64,000 nucleotides of DNA from Lomentospora prolificans (GCA_029532625.1 JARFXM010000008.1:1426001-1490000), one strand, 5' to 3'; shown: positions 44,831 through 59,162, counted from the stretch's first letter. Numbers and translations are program-made. Notes: a model not told the origin generated them from the letters alone.

Positions 44831-47800
44831 CACGGGTTCGCCCGAGCCAACGCCGAACGCCCACCTCGTTTTATATCAGAGAGTTCCGGAATTACCAGGA
44901 TCCCCCTCAAAAAGTCCTTTAACGGAATCAAGGATCAAATTGTAGCACGCATACTATGGTGCTTAGCTGTCTATCGTATTGCAGATGCTCGATCTCTCTG
45001 AGGCATCGCAGGAACGCTTGTGAACTCTACACCAATCTACTGATTGTTTTCCGAGGCCTAATGGAGGTTATACGGACATCCAATCCATAATTTCTATGCT
45101 CCTAACGGCAAGCTGCTGTCTAACACATCATGCAGAGCGTTTTCCATTCGCAAATTCGTGGCTTCGACTGCTTCGGCTAAGCCTAGCAGGCAGCCTGCCG
45201 GCGCAAATATAACCAAAGCAGCAGAAGCATCACCGATTACAGTAAACTGAGAGAACCTTTTTTATTGATTTCAGCTTATCCCAGTAACATAGTGACTCGT
45301 ACGACCAGGGTAATTTAGCATCAACCGCACTTATCAAAACAGATCACGTTTCTAGCATCAAGCGACCCGAGGGTGCCGACGGCTCGTAGCAGGTCATTAA
45401 ATACTACCTACAAGTCGCAGAAGGGCGCACAAAAAGGCTGACCGGTCTTAACGGTGGCTGGCCCCCTTGTATTATTCTTATATATCCCTGAGGATATCAC
45501 TACCATGGTGCCTTGAGAGAATGAAGTCCTTCATAGTGTCATCTAAACAGTCAACCTAAGCATGTCGAGCTTGGAAATCCCCAGGGATAAATGACACCTA
45601 ATTCCATTTCAGTTGACTACAGTCAAGCCCGATTATGAACTTTTGCTGGTCCAGAGAAACCCTGAGTTAGGATGCTATACATATGTAAGCAAGAGATGGC
45701 AACCGGGCGATGCAGGACACGCAGGATACACGGAGTTCCTGTATATAATTCTAAGTTGGTTTGAGCATCTAAGTCTTTTCGATTCGATAAGTTTAGCCAG
45801 GGTATCTACTATGGCCGGCGAGTTGCTTAGATGCTTTGTCTCCACAGGATCTGATATAGACTGCTAAAGCCGGCGTTCATCATCAGTATCGTTAAGACTG
45901 AAGAGATTGACTATTTATCTTACTTTCGACGCCAATGTCATTCCTTTCGTAAGTCCATATAGGTTGGAGAGCATTGGGGGAGACTTTGCTCTCTTACTTG
46001 CTCCCCGTTTACCCTCCCCCTTTCGTCGCGTAAGCCGGCTAGCATCACGCAAGAGAGTATGACAGCAGCAAAGACGGAGGGGACCGCTCAGCCTGAACCT
46101 CAGGACCCGTGGGGATCTGCCTCCCCACTACAATTCCTACCAAGTAGATGGCAGGGTTAAACGAACTAAGTTTGAATACGGACGCACTGAGGGTATATAG
46201 CTCCTGGCCGGCCACGATATCTTCACTCTACGGCAATGCAGTGGCGGAGTAACATAAAACGCCTCATTGCCCTTGTAGACCTGAATGTCGAGATGTTTCT
46301 ACCTGGAGCCTCTCTTCTCGTTGGCAAAGTTCGAGTCGGAATGATGATAGGAGAAATGTACGAGCAGAGGAAGGTACTGACCAGCGAGGCTTTACGAGTT
46401 TAGTACTGGGGGAGAAAGCCTTGAAGGCTTATTGTGATCTAGAATACCGCCCAGTTTCGAAATTACGAATACAAAAGTTGCGAAATCGCTCTACAGGCAA
46501 ACTTAGTAGGAAGAATGATGGAGAATCCGAGGCCCAGACGGGGCACGGAGGCACGGAGCTTCTCTATTGCACGCCGATTGTCCCCGCTCTCTTCCAGGTC
46601 TCCTCTCACATCGAAAGTGCCATGCGTGGGAATATGTAGACATGGCCTCAAACAGTAGCTCCAGACCAGTCTTTGTACATGGTATTCTCCCTTTGATGTA
46701 TCGTCTCTCCCTCTACGCTAGAGCTGACGACATATGCGACGAAAGCGAGACCATCAACAACTACACATGGCTGTTTCAAAGATGATGCAAACAGGGTCGG
46801 CCTAGATATCTGGCCCATGGTCTCGCACCTGTCAAACCAAGTGGACGTGAGATATAAGCTATAAGCCAATCCACATAAAAAGAAAAGGCTCGCCGGGGGG
46901 GAAAAAAAACGATAAAGGCCACGTCCGGTATACGCGTCAGCCCAGCTGGGGGACAAGACATGAAGCTCTAAGGGTTAGGGGTGCAACAGAGCAAAGCCGG
47001 TTCGGGTGGGCCAAGTGGCCCAAACCTGTCGAGCACATGTGCATGCCCAACGCCGAGTTGGGAGGCCGTGTGTTTGAAGCCTTTCCTTGCTGGATATCTC
47101 GGCATCGTGGGGAAAGGGACATCTTACGCAGTAGACGGGCCGGCGACAGAATGGGCTGGCCACCTTATCTATACGGAGATGGCGAGAGTAGCCAATTAAT
47201 CAAAGTCTTTCAGCATCTGCCAAGGGGAGAAGAGAAGAACCACGATACAATGGGTTGAAACAGGATTCTTTCGCACACGTGTTAGTGGGAAGTCACCTTC
47301 GCGAAAAGAAAAAGAAGTCTATCCAAGACAAGCAATTGAGGATCGCTTCAAACGGAGTGGCAACCTCAGGGTAAAACTTGCCGCATCGTCGATTCGGCAG
47401 GAAAGAGCCTGGATGACGGAATCTCGAATCCCACGCGAGCGAATATTAACTGCCCTCGAATAAGACACCCACACGTCTTGTTACACCATTTTACGGGTTC
47501 GCGGCATCTCGGAATCCCACGCTCCCTCGTCAGCCTTTCAAGGTAAGAACCCACGTCGGAATTTTTCAGGGTGTAGTTGTCGTAATGAGCAGCACATGGC
47601 TTTTCTCTTCCCTCGAGATCTGGGGGTGTGGTGGAGTTGTGCATCGTTTGAGGCATCGGTGGATCTTGCTATCTGCCTCTGACGATCAATGCTGGCCCTG
47701 CTTCAGCTTTGTTCCCTCGGCGTCTCGTCTTTAGGGTCCGCTCGCACTCACACCTTACGCCCAGCCTATATGATGCGGGACCCTATAGTAGACGCATCTT

Positions 47801-50800
47801 GCAGAAATGGCGGAAGGGGAGAAAATAGAGTAATAGAGTATAGTTAATGGCAGTGGGAAGGAAGAAAGCCAAGGTGCGTTATCGATTTACGGTCGATTCG
47901 TCTGCCCCTTTCTTCACTTTAACTACCTGCACTATACCCGACGACTTAAACAATATGGTAACGTCCCTTCGGCTCCAGAGACCTTGGAATGGGCGACGAA
48001 CAGCATTAACGTGTAATCCGGTTGATCGTAGAGATCAATGGGGATTTTGTGCACATCTCGAGGGCGGCATAAACCCGACTTGCTTAATCGAGGCGCTGTT
48101 TCTCTGCACATATCGACATATTCCCATGGGATTTACATGAGGAAGAAGGCGAAAAGGACTCTCCTACGCTGAAGACCATTGGTAATCAGTGAGCGACAGA
48201 ACATTACCTTGGTGATGGCATCTATGGAAAACGCGGGCAGGCTGGGGATCTACCGCACCCATACACCACACTTGCTCGTTCTGAGCCATCGTCAGAGAAC
48301 AAAGGCCCAGAACACACTAACTCTCCTCGCGCTAGGAGAGACATGGGTTGCACAAAGGCCGCGCACTTCATGGCATGACGGAGGATTTCCCCATTCTTTT
48401 CCTTTCCTTCTATTTTTCTCTCCCCTGGTCAAGGTTCAAAACGGAAATTGGCCGTTTTCGCATTTTGTGGAAAGGAGCTCGCGAAAGGAGCAAACAGAGC
48501 AAGGCTCCCCTCTCACGAAAAGACTGGACGCGGCAAGCCAGCAGTGCCAGAAGCGGACATTTGTGGGGAGGGATTTCTGCGGTCGCAATGGTTGTTTCAC
48601 ATCCGTCAACAACACCCCTTCAAACGGAGGACCCTTGCGGGAAACAATGTCGGCGCCGAAAGTGAAGCGCCAAGGACCAATGGCAGCGCGGGGTTCGCTT
48701 CGAGGGCGAGGGTGTCAGAAACCGACCTCTCGGCAACGCATGCCCATCTAGAGCAAAGGATTGGGCAGGGCTTGTTGGCCGTTGATGCAAGATCATTGAT
48801 GAATTTGGCGGACCGCTGCGTCATACGCTCTTTCCAATTCTTCTTTTCACTTAATAATGTGCTACGACCAAACTTGCAATATATCATGGATTCCCTGTGT
48901 CTTAATATCGCTGCGGTCGGTGTCAGCGTCAAGCCGTGAGAGACGCCGCTAAAGGCTGACAATTTGACAAAGTTAAGCGCCGCTCGTAAATCCATTCGCT
49001 GCGAATGAGCACCAGGAACCTTCAAGGTAATTTCCTTTGTAGTAGCTCCACCCGGCGCTTCGAGTGTGTCCTTGAATATCGTCCCTTTTATTCTCTCTTA
49101 CATCGTACTCTCGAATTGGGACGCTTTTCCGTTCCTCTTCCTACGATGGCGGAGTATCGTTACGCTCGTCGAACACGATGTTAGGCCCCCGTCCGCGGTT
49201 TAGCCAAACGAAAAGGGGTCGCGCACTTCTAACCCCGGTTCGCCTCCAGATGCGATTTCTCGGCGGCGTTTCCCCCTTCTGTGCCCCCTGGCCCCCATAA
49301 ACTGCAACCTTGAATCTCACATCTGCCATCTTTGACGGAAGATCCTGAAATCTAGAAGGAACAATACGAGGGATGGTTCCTTTTATCGCACCTACGTCTT
49401 GCCGTGCCGTTATTTTCTTTTATCAATGAGCGCATCGGTTGGCGGATAATTTCTTGATAGAACACCACGCTGAGCTGCAAATGACCACATTTGAGGCACG
49501 GACGTAGCAGAAACGTCCCGGCGGGGTCGTTTTCCGGGGTTGGCGGTAGGATCGTGGAAGTTTCGTAACGGCCGTTCCTGCAGATGAAGAAGACATTGCA
49601 ACCAGGCTGCTGCGTGCAAAGTGCAGCAACGAATTCTCCAGTTTCCCGAAAACGCGAGGGAGTTTTTTCTTATTTTTTTCAGCTGTATGGGCCATCATAC
49701 GCGTCCTCCGTCCGTGAGCTCGGGGGTAAAGCCACATATCGTTCTCCGAAAATACCAGTTTCGAAAGTGAGTGTTAGGATGAGATTTGTACATGGAGCCC
49801 GGCCGTGGATTTTCCAAGAAGGGTTTCAACCATCAAGGGAGGTCCCAGGCTCGCGTGTGAGGGAAGCCGATGCTGAAGGAGAGACGAATCGTCGACTTCG
49901 GATTGCGTCTGCCGCTTTGATGCTACGCCTATTAAGGGTCCGGGAACCGCCTGCCATCGCATCTTGCTCCGCTCAGCCCTTGCCCGCTTCCGACGGGTTG
50001 AATTCACGTCCTGTATCCCGGGTTGCGATATGGGCTTGGCTTCGAATGGCTGGGCATTATGACACTGCACCAACACTCCAGGTTTCCCCCTTTCAGAATT
50101 TAGAGTGATACCACTGGTAAAGGCCCCTCTAAAGAAGTTGAAAGCGTAATGGCCGACAAAGAGGCCACGAGCCAGCCCTAAAAACGGCCCGGGATAGGGC
50201 ATGCCCAAAGATGAGGCTTATCCCGCATCGCATCACAAACAAAACAAGCCTCTTTATCTCCTAGATTTCAGCTCTACAGCCAATAACAACTCTGTGATCC
50301 GTGGGCTTCTCCAGTCTCTGCGGTTCTGTCGCATAAAGAGAACCTTGTCAGCGCTGCGGCGTAGGATGTGTCCAGTGTCAGGAAACTGATCCTCCCCTCT
50401 AGCCCTGATTGGGGAGGCGTATTTCCACCCATGCTAATCTGTGGGAAAATCGCAACGTCAGCGTGGGCGGACCAGACCATTCGATATGGACCACGGTGAG
50501 TTTGAGAGTAGAGTCAGCTACTAATAGGTCGGTCCATCCAACGGACATCGTGCACGGGGGAAGTCTCCAGTCTAAGCTGGCTCGCCTGGCTTGACGCCCT
50601 TATTAATGCGAGGTACCTGCCTGGTGTGCCCAAGGCCAGCAGTGGCGGCGAGTAAAAACGCCAGGACCGACTACATGGAACGTTAAGATCAAGGGCTTGG
50701 AGAGAGCCAAAAAGCGGCGAGTGGTGTGGAAAGTGGGGAAGGGCAACGTCCTTTCATTCATCTCGGCGCGTCCACCTGAGGCTCTGTTGGAGCGGCCAGG

Positions 50801-52220
50801 GCCGAAGTGAGCACCTTACTTGCATGACAAAATAGAGTGGCCAGAGAAGAGGTGGTTCGTATCGTGACCGGGGAATAGTAAATTAATTTATGTCAGTGTT
50901 CTTTCGCGGCCCACGGTGGTTGTAGTTTCTCGTAAATAGAGTTGTATTGTGGGACAGAAATACCCGGAATGTTGGTTCGTTCTGGGTAAAAAAGAGTGTA
51001 CCAAATTCGAGACGGCCAGCGTTTGCACTGAGAGGGTCCCTATGACCTCAGGTTCGCTGGCGTCTAGACGAGATGAAAAGGAACTTGATCAATGACTGTC
51101 AAGAAGGCATCCGTGGAGCTGAGGCTCGGAGAATTGAATATCATGTACAATGCACGTCGTGCTAATTGCATTGCACAAGTCATTTATCACCAACACGACC
51201 AATAAGTCTGGGAAGACCGCATCTCGGCATCCACACTCGAGACAACATTAAACGGCCCAAGACGTTAATAATATCGAAGTCTACCCTTATCTCCAGATTA
51301 TTATTGTAATTGGCAGTCCAAAAGTGCCCGGACCCAACACCGAGAGAAAGCTGCAGTGAACCATCAAGAGACAATGTGAGTGGCCAACAGCTTAAGTGGG
51401 TCAAAAGTACTTGATGATCTCGGAGCCTTTTTTGCATTGTTAGTTCGAGATGGAAGGCTGTGATGAGTGGCCGCTGGACGAGCTGAATCGATTGGCAGAT
51501 CGAGGCTCTGGGTGTAATTTCCCTCGAATTCCCATGCCTTGATTCGGAGATATTTTCTGGTTACGTGATCAGGTTCAGGTTCAGGTTCATCATCTCGTCT
51601 ATTATCGGCCCCCCAAATTCATGGGCTTAGCCACCTTGTTCAATGCTCGGCAATGCCTGGCGACTTCATCTTCCAGGGATCCCTCAATCTCTCTGCCGGG
51701 ACCAATTATGGCGTGAGGAGGCGGTGTCGTCAATCACGAACCACGGGCAATTAACTACAAGAAGTGTCAAGCATAACGTTGCACGCAACCACGCAGAAAA
51801 TATATAATACCAAAAAAAACTGGGGGTGGAAGGGAAGGGAGGGGCGGAGCGGAAAAGAGGCTTCGTTCGGGGAAATAAAGCATCGCTGCCAAGAAATGCT
51901 CTTCCCATCGATCAGCGAACCAAGGCCCATAGGCTGGTGATCATCGAGGCTTATTCGCAGATAGAGAGTCTATCCACGGTTCGCCGGCTTGGTATTCAAC
52001 ATGAGTTCGATTCGAGCACACTCCCCTATCGATTATCGATACGACGGTGCAATATTCCCAGTCCTTATGCGATGACGAAGCCCGCCGCCAACATGCTTTG
52101 CGCATTGCGGGAGAAACTGCTATGTATCCTACGAGAACTGGGTTGGCGAGTGCCGTGTAGATGGATAGACGGCAAAGGGATCAATCAAGGCTGGACGGGA
52201 GAACCCATGGTCCCTTGGTG

Positions 52221-52244
52221 TATGTGTGTGTGTGTGTGTGTGTG
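52221..52244 (+). repeat. (TG)n microsatellite
   Basis: About 12 TG units seen directly. Confidence 0.9.
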
Positions 52245-53514
52245 AGCCTCAACTCTATTCCGCAATGCGAAATGTGTCAAGGAGGTCTGAGTCTCCGCTT
52301 AAGTCGGGTATGTCGGCCGCAATCTGACGATGACGATTCGAATTGGTGGAGTTGAAGCTCTCTCTTGGGGTCACGAAGTCTGGAACTGATGGGGCCCTGG
52401 GAAGCCTGGGCCGATTGGAATAATGGCATCAATTGATCTGTGCCGGTTTCCCTTGCAAAAATGCCCATCAAGCGGGCGTTTACTGGTCCAGCGCCAGCTG
52501 GGGAGGATGGAGGACAGGGCCCGCGAGTACATCTCGGGAGCCATTTCACGGATCCAGCCAGCAGTGCAGTCGCGAAACGTCTGTGACGACGCCCGAGATT
52601 TAGCCCTCTAGCTTCGACACCGCGCCTGTGTTTGAGGTTGATAGGAGAATATACCGGAAAAGGGAACCGACACGCCCCTGGAGTCCGATCGTCAGGCCCA
52701 GGCAGCAATCCCCGTGCTCTGATTGGCGCCACTCGGCACCTGGCCCACCCCTTTGTCACCTCCTGCACGCCCCTCTCCTCCAATGCCTGCCAGCCAGCGA
52801 TGCTCCGAGTACTACTGCAATGGGGCAAGGGCCAGCTGGAAAAAAACGGCGCTCTTGTAATGCTGCTAACGAGCGTTACCTTTTATTACTCTTTGGCCTG
52901 TCCCCAAGTTCCCTTAATCTTGCACTCGCAGGGTGCTTTCCCGACTGCTGTCCACTCAGGGCTCGGCTTCCCCTTGCCTGGCTTGCTGTATTTCCCACCA
53001 AAGCTTTAGACCCGATACGACTGGACCCCGCCAAATCCAGACAAAACGTCCACGCCCATGTTATCCCCACATTGATGCTCTCTCCGTTGTACTATATTGT
53101 TCGGTTTTTATTTTCCCCTTCTGTTCCTGCCTAAGCTCCAGCAAGTGGCCGTCCGCCAACAATCCAATGGGTCCCTTGCAAGACGACTCGTGCTTGGCGC
53201 TCTCTCATGCATCAGAAACGGGAACCCTGACATCTTGTCAACCAACGAACCGTTTGCCCCTTCGACCCCCGTTGCAACGAACGCCAGGCCCTCTCTTGCA
53301 TTCTGACACTCTGCTACACTCACATTTCCCCCTTCTCATAGGCCTGCGCGGACATTGCAAGGGGACAAACCACTTTACCACGTACTGTCGAGGTTAATGC
53401 TGGGGGTCACCTGTGCGCCCACTTTTCCTTCTCTTCTTCCGACTCTGCTATTTTGTTCTTTCACTTGGGTTTGTGACGGTTCGGCGGTACATGATTAGTT
53501 TGCTTTACTGGTAC

Positions 53515-53538
53515 TTTTTTTTTTTTTTTTTTTTTTTT
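53515..53538 (+). repeat. T24 homopolymer
   Basis: An uninterrupted T run followed by a T/C-rich tract, about 1.5 kb upstream of the protease start. Confidence 0.9.
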
Positions 53539-55067
53539 CTTTTTCTTTCTTCAACACCCTTGGCGCGGTGTTGGAGAGCTGTTGGTTAATACTACCCTGC
53601 CTGCTCTGGAACACACACACAAAGTCCCCTTGTGAAGCGGAACTAGACGCCGAACACTGAACAAAGGGTCATGAGCAGGCAAATCTCCCAGAGCCAGTAA
53701 GCCTTCGTCCCCCGCCATGGAAACGCTGCACATGAGGGAAAGCGAGAAAATGGAGACCGAAAAAAGTGCCAACGGGGATGCCAATCGGGGGGTGGCGCAA
53801 ACGGGCGATCCGGGAATAATACAGAGAGCCAGAGGATAGGGAACACTGGGAGCGTTTACAGCCCACCAGAGTGTCGAGGTTCAGAACACGAGAGAGAGAG
53901 AGAGAGAGAGGCAGAGGCAAAGGAAGAAAGGGAATCCAGAATCCAGGCGAGAACAAAGAAGGAGTCCCCCAACTCGTGTCCCCTCCAGGGTTGGAACAAG
54001 CATAACGTAGAGTGTAGAGTGCAGCTGCTGGCTCTCGCTGGCGGAACGTACAAGTGTAGAAACGGTACACATACCCGCCCACGGCCTTGAAAAGACATTG
54101 CGGAAAAAAAGAAGAGCAGGACCATGACCGGGGCCAGGACCAGGGCCGGATGTGACGGTCTCCAAGCAGCCCACAGTCCACCCTGGCACCCCAAGGCCTC
54201 GCCGTCCTGCCGCTTTTGGCTGTTCGGATCGAAGGGGGGCGTGTGTAGGGTGTGGGAACCAGCATCCTCGTCCACGCAGAGACGACATGCAGGACCCGTT
54301 CATCTTGCCTGTTCCAACTTCTCAAACGTATACATACTGATAGTCCTCCCACCTTGCCAGGCGTCTACATCTCTTCTCGTTCCCTTCTCTCTTCGTATTA
54401 TTTTCTGGTGATATTCGATTTTCTTTTATATTGTTTCTCGTTTGACTTTTATATTTTCCTCCCCTCCCTATTTTATTCGCCTTTAAACAACCCCCATCTT
54501 CTTTTCTTCTTGTTCAGGACTGGGTCATGAATCTTGTGAGGGTGTGCTATTGAGAGCTGTTGTCCCTCGATATCTTAAAACGCCTCCTACTTTCGCACCC
54601 TTGCACTCCGCTTCTTCTTCTTCTTCCTCTTCTTCTCATTCTCTACACTCCCTTCCTATTTTGCAATCAGGGCACCCTAGTGGTCTCTTCCTTGTGATTG
54701 TCTCTGCAATCGTTCCTCTCTTTCAACGGCTCCCCCTCCAAAAAAAAAAACCGCTTTCGTCCCTCCTTCCCAAAGCGGGCCTTTGTCGCTGTCGACTTGG
54801 CTTTGCGCCGTTCATTCATATCGAACCTCTCAATACCGACAATACAGAGCCGACACCCGGGTTCAATAAGGAATTTCCCCTACTCGTAACTGAAAGGAGA
54901 ATTATTCCCACTTGGATAATCGAAAAAAGACTTGTGTTTGTTTTCCTCGGCTTGGATTAACTTCTTCGCTCCTCGAAAACCTCTTGTCGATATCTCACCC
55001 GGACTTACACGGAAACAAATCGCAACCTAGCCAGCCTACAACCACGAAGACCACTTAGTTTAAAAAA
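53539..55067 (+). promoter_or_regulatory. upstream region and leader of the secreted protease gene
   Basis: From about 54330 the strand is strongly T/C-rich, ending GTTTAAAAAAATGG at the protease start, as in long fungal leaders. Three minus-strand frames at 53669-54352 and one plus-strand frame at 54544-54960 are open but have low-complexity or domain-free translations. The latter could act as an upstream ORF if the transcript starts before it. Confidence 0.45.
53891..53911 (+). repeat. (GA)n microsatellite
   Basis: About ten GA units seen directly in the protease upstream region. Confidence 0.9.
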
Positions 55068-56488
55068 ATGGCTCCTCAACAAAGATCTCGCCTTTCGGCG
55101 CTCCTTCTTTTCCTCCTCCCTCTCAGCGCCTTCGCTCAGCGTCTCAGCAGCCTCAACTTCATCGGCTTGCCCATCTCCAACCCCGACGCCACCGACATTG
55201 TGCCCAACCGTTATCTCGTTGTGTGGAACAACAGCTTCCCCACCGAGGAGATTGAATCCAAACAGGCTCTCTTCACCGCAAACATCCAGAAGCGCAATGT
55301 CTACAAGCGCGGATTCTCCGGCAACCTCCTCTCTACCACCGTCCAGTCCTACCGGTACAACAAGTTCATGGCCATGACCTTCGACTCCGACGACGAAATG
55401 CTCCTCTCCATCGCCGACCAGCCTGAAGTCGCGTACATCGAGGCCGTCACCAGGGTTCGCGCTTCTGCCGTCGCCGCTCAGCAGAACGCTCCCCTTGGTC
55501 TCGTCCGTCTCTCCGCCGAGACCCTCCGTGGCCGCGGTACTGCTAATGGATACATCTTCGACACTAGCGGTGGCGAGGGTATTACCGTCTACGTCGTCGA
55601 CACCGGTATCAGGACCACTCACACCGAGTTTCAGGGCCGTGCTACTTTCGGTGCTAACTTTATCAACCCCAACGCCGACCCCGTCGACGATAATGGCCAC
55701 GGAAGCCACGTTGCTGGTACCATTGGTGGCAGGACTTTCGGTGTTGCTAAGCAGGTCGACCTTGTTGCTGTCAAGGTCCTCGATGCTGATGGTGGTGGCG
55801 ACACTGCAGGTGTTCTCGACGGCATGCAGTTCGGTATGAATCTTCTCTCGGTTCCAAGTGTGGGAATGTGTGTGAGCTAACAACAGAGTACAGTTGTCGA
55901 TGATGTCCGCGCCAATAACCGCTCCGGCAAGGCCGTGATGAACATGTCTCTCGGTGGATCCTTCTCTCGCGCCATGAACTCTGCTATCGAGGCCCTCCGT
56001 CAGGCTGGTGTCGTCCCCGTTGTCGCCGCTGGTAACGAGAACGTAAGTTGAAGAAGATGATTAAAACAAAAATCGGGTTAAAGCAGCCAAGTCTCTAACG
56101 CTACTGCCTTCAGGTCGATGCTGCTTCCACCTCTCCCGCCTCCGCGCCCAATGCCATCACCGTCGGTGCTATCAACGCTGCTGATGACAGCCGTGCGTCC
56201 TTCTCCAACTTCGGCTCCGTCGTTGACATCTTCGCCCCCGGTGTCGACGTCACCTCCGTCGGTATCGACAGCGACACCGCTACCGCGCGTCTCTCCGGCA
56301 CCTCCATGGCCAGCCCCCACGTTGCCGGTCTCGCCGCTTACCTCATGGCCCTCGAGGGAATCACCGAGGTCGACAAGGTCGTTGCCAGGATGACTGAGCT
56401 CGCCGGAACCACTGGTGCTTCGGTACGCCGAAACCGTGGCGATACCACTAACCTGATTGCGTACAACGGTGCCCTGGAGTTGTTGTAA
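55068..56488 (+). CDS. secreted subtilisin-family serine protease (S8, proteinase K-like)
   Basis: Three exons, 55068-55833, 55894-56042 and 56114-56488, joined in phase, give 429 residues. Residues 1-24 are a signal peptide ending F-A-Q. An inhibitor-I9-type propeptide spans about 44-128. The peptidase S8 domain follows with its triad intact: Asp178 in Y-V-V-D-T-G-I, His211 in N-G-H-G-S-H-V-A-G and Ser369 in G-T-S-M-A-S-P-H-V-A-G. The oxyanion-hole Asn is in A-A-G-N-E-N just before intron 2. The enzyme should be made as an inactive precursor, processed itself and released outside the cell to degrade protein. Relatives include oryzin-type alkaline proteases and cuticle-degrading proteases. 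There is no C-terminal extension. Codon use is strongly optimised, suggesting high expression. The start has an A-rich context and is the first ATG before the signal peptide. Confidence 0.95.
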
Positions 56489-59162
56489 ATTAAGAGGTAG
56501 TAGACGTTGGAATGGTGTGCGGATAAACTGTGCATATAGGATACCTCAACTGTTTGTATCATGTCCTTGTCTCTTCTCAGCAGGGAAAGACGAGAACGGA
56601 TTTTTTCCTCCTCCACCCCGAAGATAGGGGAAGGGAAAAAGGGAGTTTCGTACCAGGATACAGGAGCTGATGATTATGGAAAAGAAAAGGGAAACACAAC
56701 ACTCGACGTCCTTTTTTTTCTATTACTTTTTTACTTTGCTTTTCTTTTCTTCATAGAAAGATGCTCCGATTCCTGGTCTAATCCTGGCGAAAGACGGCGA
56801 GGCTCATTTTTATTGCTTTTTTTTGACAACTACGACGAAACAATATTTTTTTCTTTCACTATATCATTGAGCTTTGGCATTTTGATCGAGTGTTGGCTGC
56901 TGTTTCTGGTTCTTTCATCCATGACTTGTTAGCTTTACGCCTGGCGGACTTCCTAAATTAAACAAGAGGGAAAAAACGAAGAAAAAAAAAAATTTCAAAG
57001 AAAACTTGAGAATGTTTTGTTTGACTTGGGTGAGCAATGTTACATTGGTACGGTTTCTAGAACATTACGGCGGAAGATTCCTGGAAATGAGGGACTCAGA
57101 CAAGGAGATTTGTGAAGAAACCTCCGGCTCAAACGATCGTGAGAGCCTGGGACAGGGAGAGTGTACCAAACTGTTTGGCATTGTTCGTCGTGCATCGTAC
57201 GGCACCTATTCTCCGAGTAGTCACTTCTACACGATGACATGGAACGGAAGTCGTACGCCCGTGTTCTCACTCTGTCGTTGGCTGGCTCTATATCTCTAGA
57301 TTCCGCAGAGAGGCTTCACCAGGGCTCACGTTCTTCCAAGCAAAGATAGCAATCGTCCCATCTATTCGTCAAGACCTTCTTCTCCTCGCCATTTCAAAAA
57401 AGTCTCGAGCATCCTCTCATCCTGGTCTGTAAATCAGTCTCATCCCATCTTCAGCATTCCACCAAGCCTCATCCCTACAGCAAATCCTCAGACTCAACTC
57501 CCCTCACGGGCCCAACTCCCCCCGTACCACGTCCGACATCCAGAAATACCCGCGCTATTCCCACGCCTCAACCGTCTAATCTTATAAACGTCCTCCGTAC
57601 GACGGAAGAATAAGCTTATCATTAGAACGACGTATTCTACCAACAAGAATAAAACGGGCAACGGCACTGGGAAGGGGCCATCACGCTCTGCTAAAAAGGC
57701 TGAGACACCGTCCAACTCCATCCCGCGCATGGGAACGGGAACGGGGGTGTGTATGGGTATGCGGGAATGCCGGACCTCCCAGAGCCGCACGTCTTGGTGC
57801 GTTTTGGAGTACACAGGCTAATTAACGCAGCCCCAAGGACACGGAAAACGCTGCACGGAAGCGCGGGGATAAATTGCTGGGTTCGTCTCAAGAAAGTTTA
57901 ATAAGACTCCAGTCTTTTGCTTTTAACAAGATCCCTTCCGATATTTTTTGTTTTCTCCACACCCCGTTGTGTCGCATCTTGTATTCCTCCGCGCTGTAAC
58001 TTGGCAGCAATAGGTGAGGGATCTACCGTTCAGCTCTCGGCCAAATCTCAAGGCCGAAGAAGGAAAATAAAACCCCCATCATGAGAACAACTTTCTGACT
58101 GCGGAAACAGGCCTTCCTGTGCCGCTCTCCTTACCCCGGAAGTAGATCGTAGCCAGGCCTTTTGAGATAGGGGTTGCCAACTTCAGCCGAATCATCTTGA
58201 TGACTTCCTACCCCCTTCCCCTTGGAACGGCCGGCCATCACTTTTCGCAGTTTGGGCAAAGAATGAGGCAAAAGCTTCCTTATACATCTCCGTGTTTTCA
58301 ACCATGAGAGCAAGCGGAAACGAACGTACAACGTACGAGGCACACGATACTATTCATGCCCCAGGAAATGTCTCCTTAACGAGAAAAGCCAAGACTTTTT
58401 TTTTGACTGCCAAACCCGGAAATCCAAGGTAAACATACAACATGGCATCAATACGGTGTATAGACGAAATGATCAAAGCGTCGAGATATATATACATACA
58501 AGCTGAAAAGCTGGAATGTTTGCACTTCAGACCTGGACAGACCCCAACTTGGCCATGTGTTGGGATCCGCGGGTCCGGCCTGCCATCAGACGAGGAGCTA
58601 GGCGCAATGGAATTTGATATAAGCACTTCTTCGGCACAACCAACGGCCATCACCCTCTTGCGAGGGGGCCGGATTGCAATTTGACATCCGTGCTATCCTA
58701 AAAGGATTTAAATAAAGGCAAAGCAAGTTTAGTAGGGCGTCTGAACCCCCGCATTGGACCGCCACGGCGACACGGCGAGTCACAGGGGGTACCCGGGTGA
58801 TGGAAGTTCCGGAATAGGAAGATAAGCAGCGTGAACGGGCGATGGTCATGGATAGTATGTTATTAGTACGTTGCAGCAACAGAAAAATCGTAGATATGGT
58901 GATCCACGCGGTACCCAGCCCAAGCTCCAACTCCTGGAAGAATTATAATATCCCTATAACATGAGAAGCAAATCTCACCTCTCCTGTGCATGTACCTGTA
59001 GTAGCATTTGAAAGCCTCATCCAGAATGGCGTGTCGGAGAAGGTCAAAATTGACGCCCGGGCCGATCTGGACCCGGACGAGATGTTAAAACAGTGGAAGG
59101 CTCCACGTGCAGAGAACTAAGCAGCGCAAAGGAATCATTAGTTGCCTGCGGAAAAGAAAAAT
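56489..59162. other. convergent intergenic region (protease / ERG9)
   Basis: About 2.7 kb of 3' flanks. T-rich stretches at 56700-56850 could serve the protease terminator. Open frames of 60-123 codons show no domains. No gene recognised. Confidence 0.6.

Larger units (their letters stand above)
42043..53514. other. gene desert
   Basis: About 11.5 kb between the F-box gene and the protease upstream region. The largest frames (236 codons at 42421-43131, 190 codons at 48179-48751, 188 at 42742-43308) overlap others and show no domain, signal or splice continuity. Positions about 43600-46500 are more A/T- and TA-rich than the rest. A small hairpin is at 44813-44830, three CAGGTT units at about 51572-51590, and a (TG)n run at 52221-52244. 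No transposase, reverse transcriptase, tRNA or 5S gene recognised. Confidence 0.55.

Noticed and set aside
48179..48751. 190-codon plus-strand frame
   Set aside because: Three overlapping frames open over the same stretch and no domain features.
53669..54352. 227-codon minus-strand frame and two overlapping ones
   Set aside because: All three frames are open together because of base composition; the translation includes simple Leu/Ser/Pro runs from a (GA)n microsatellite.
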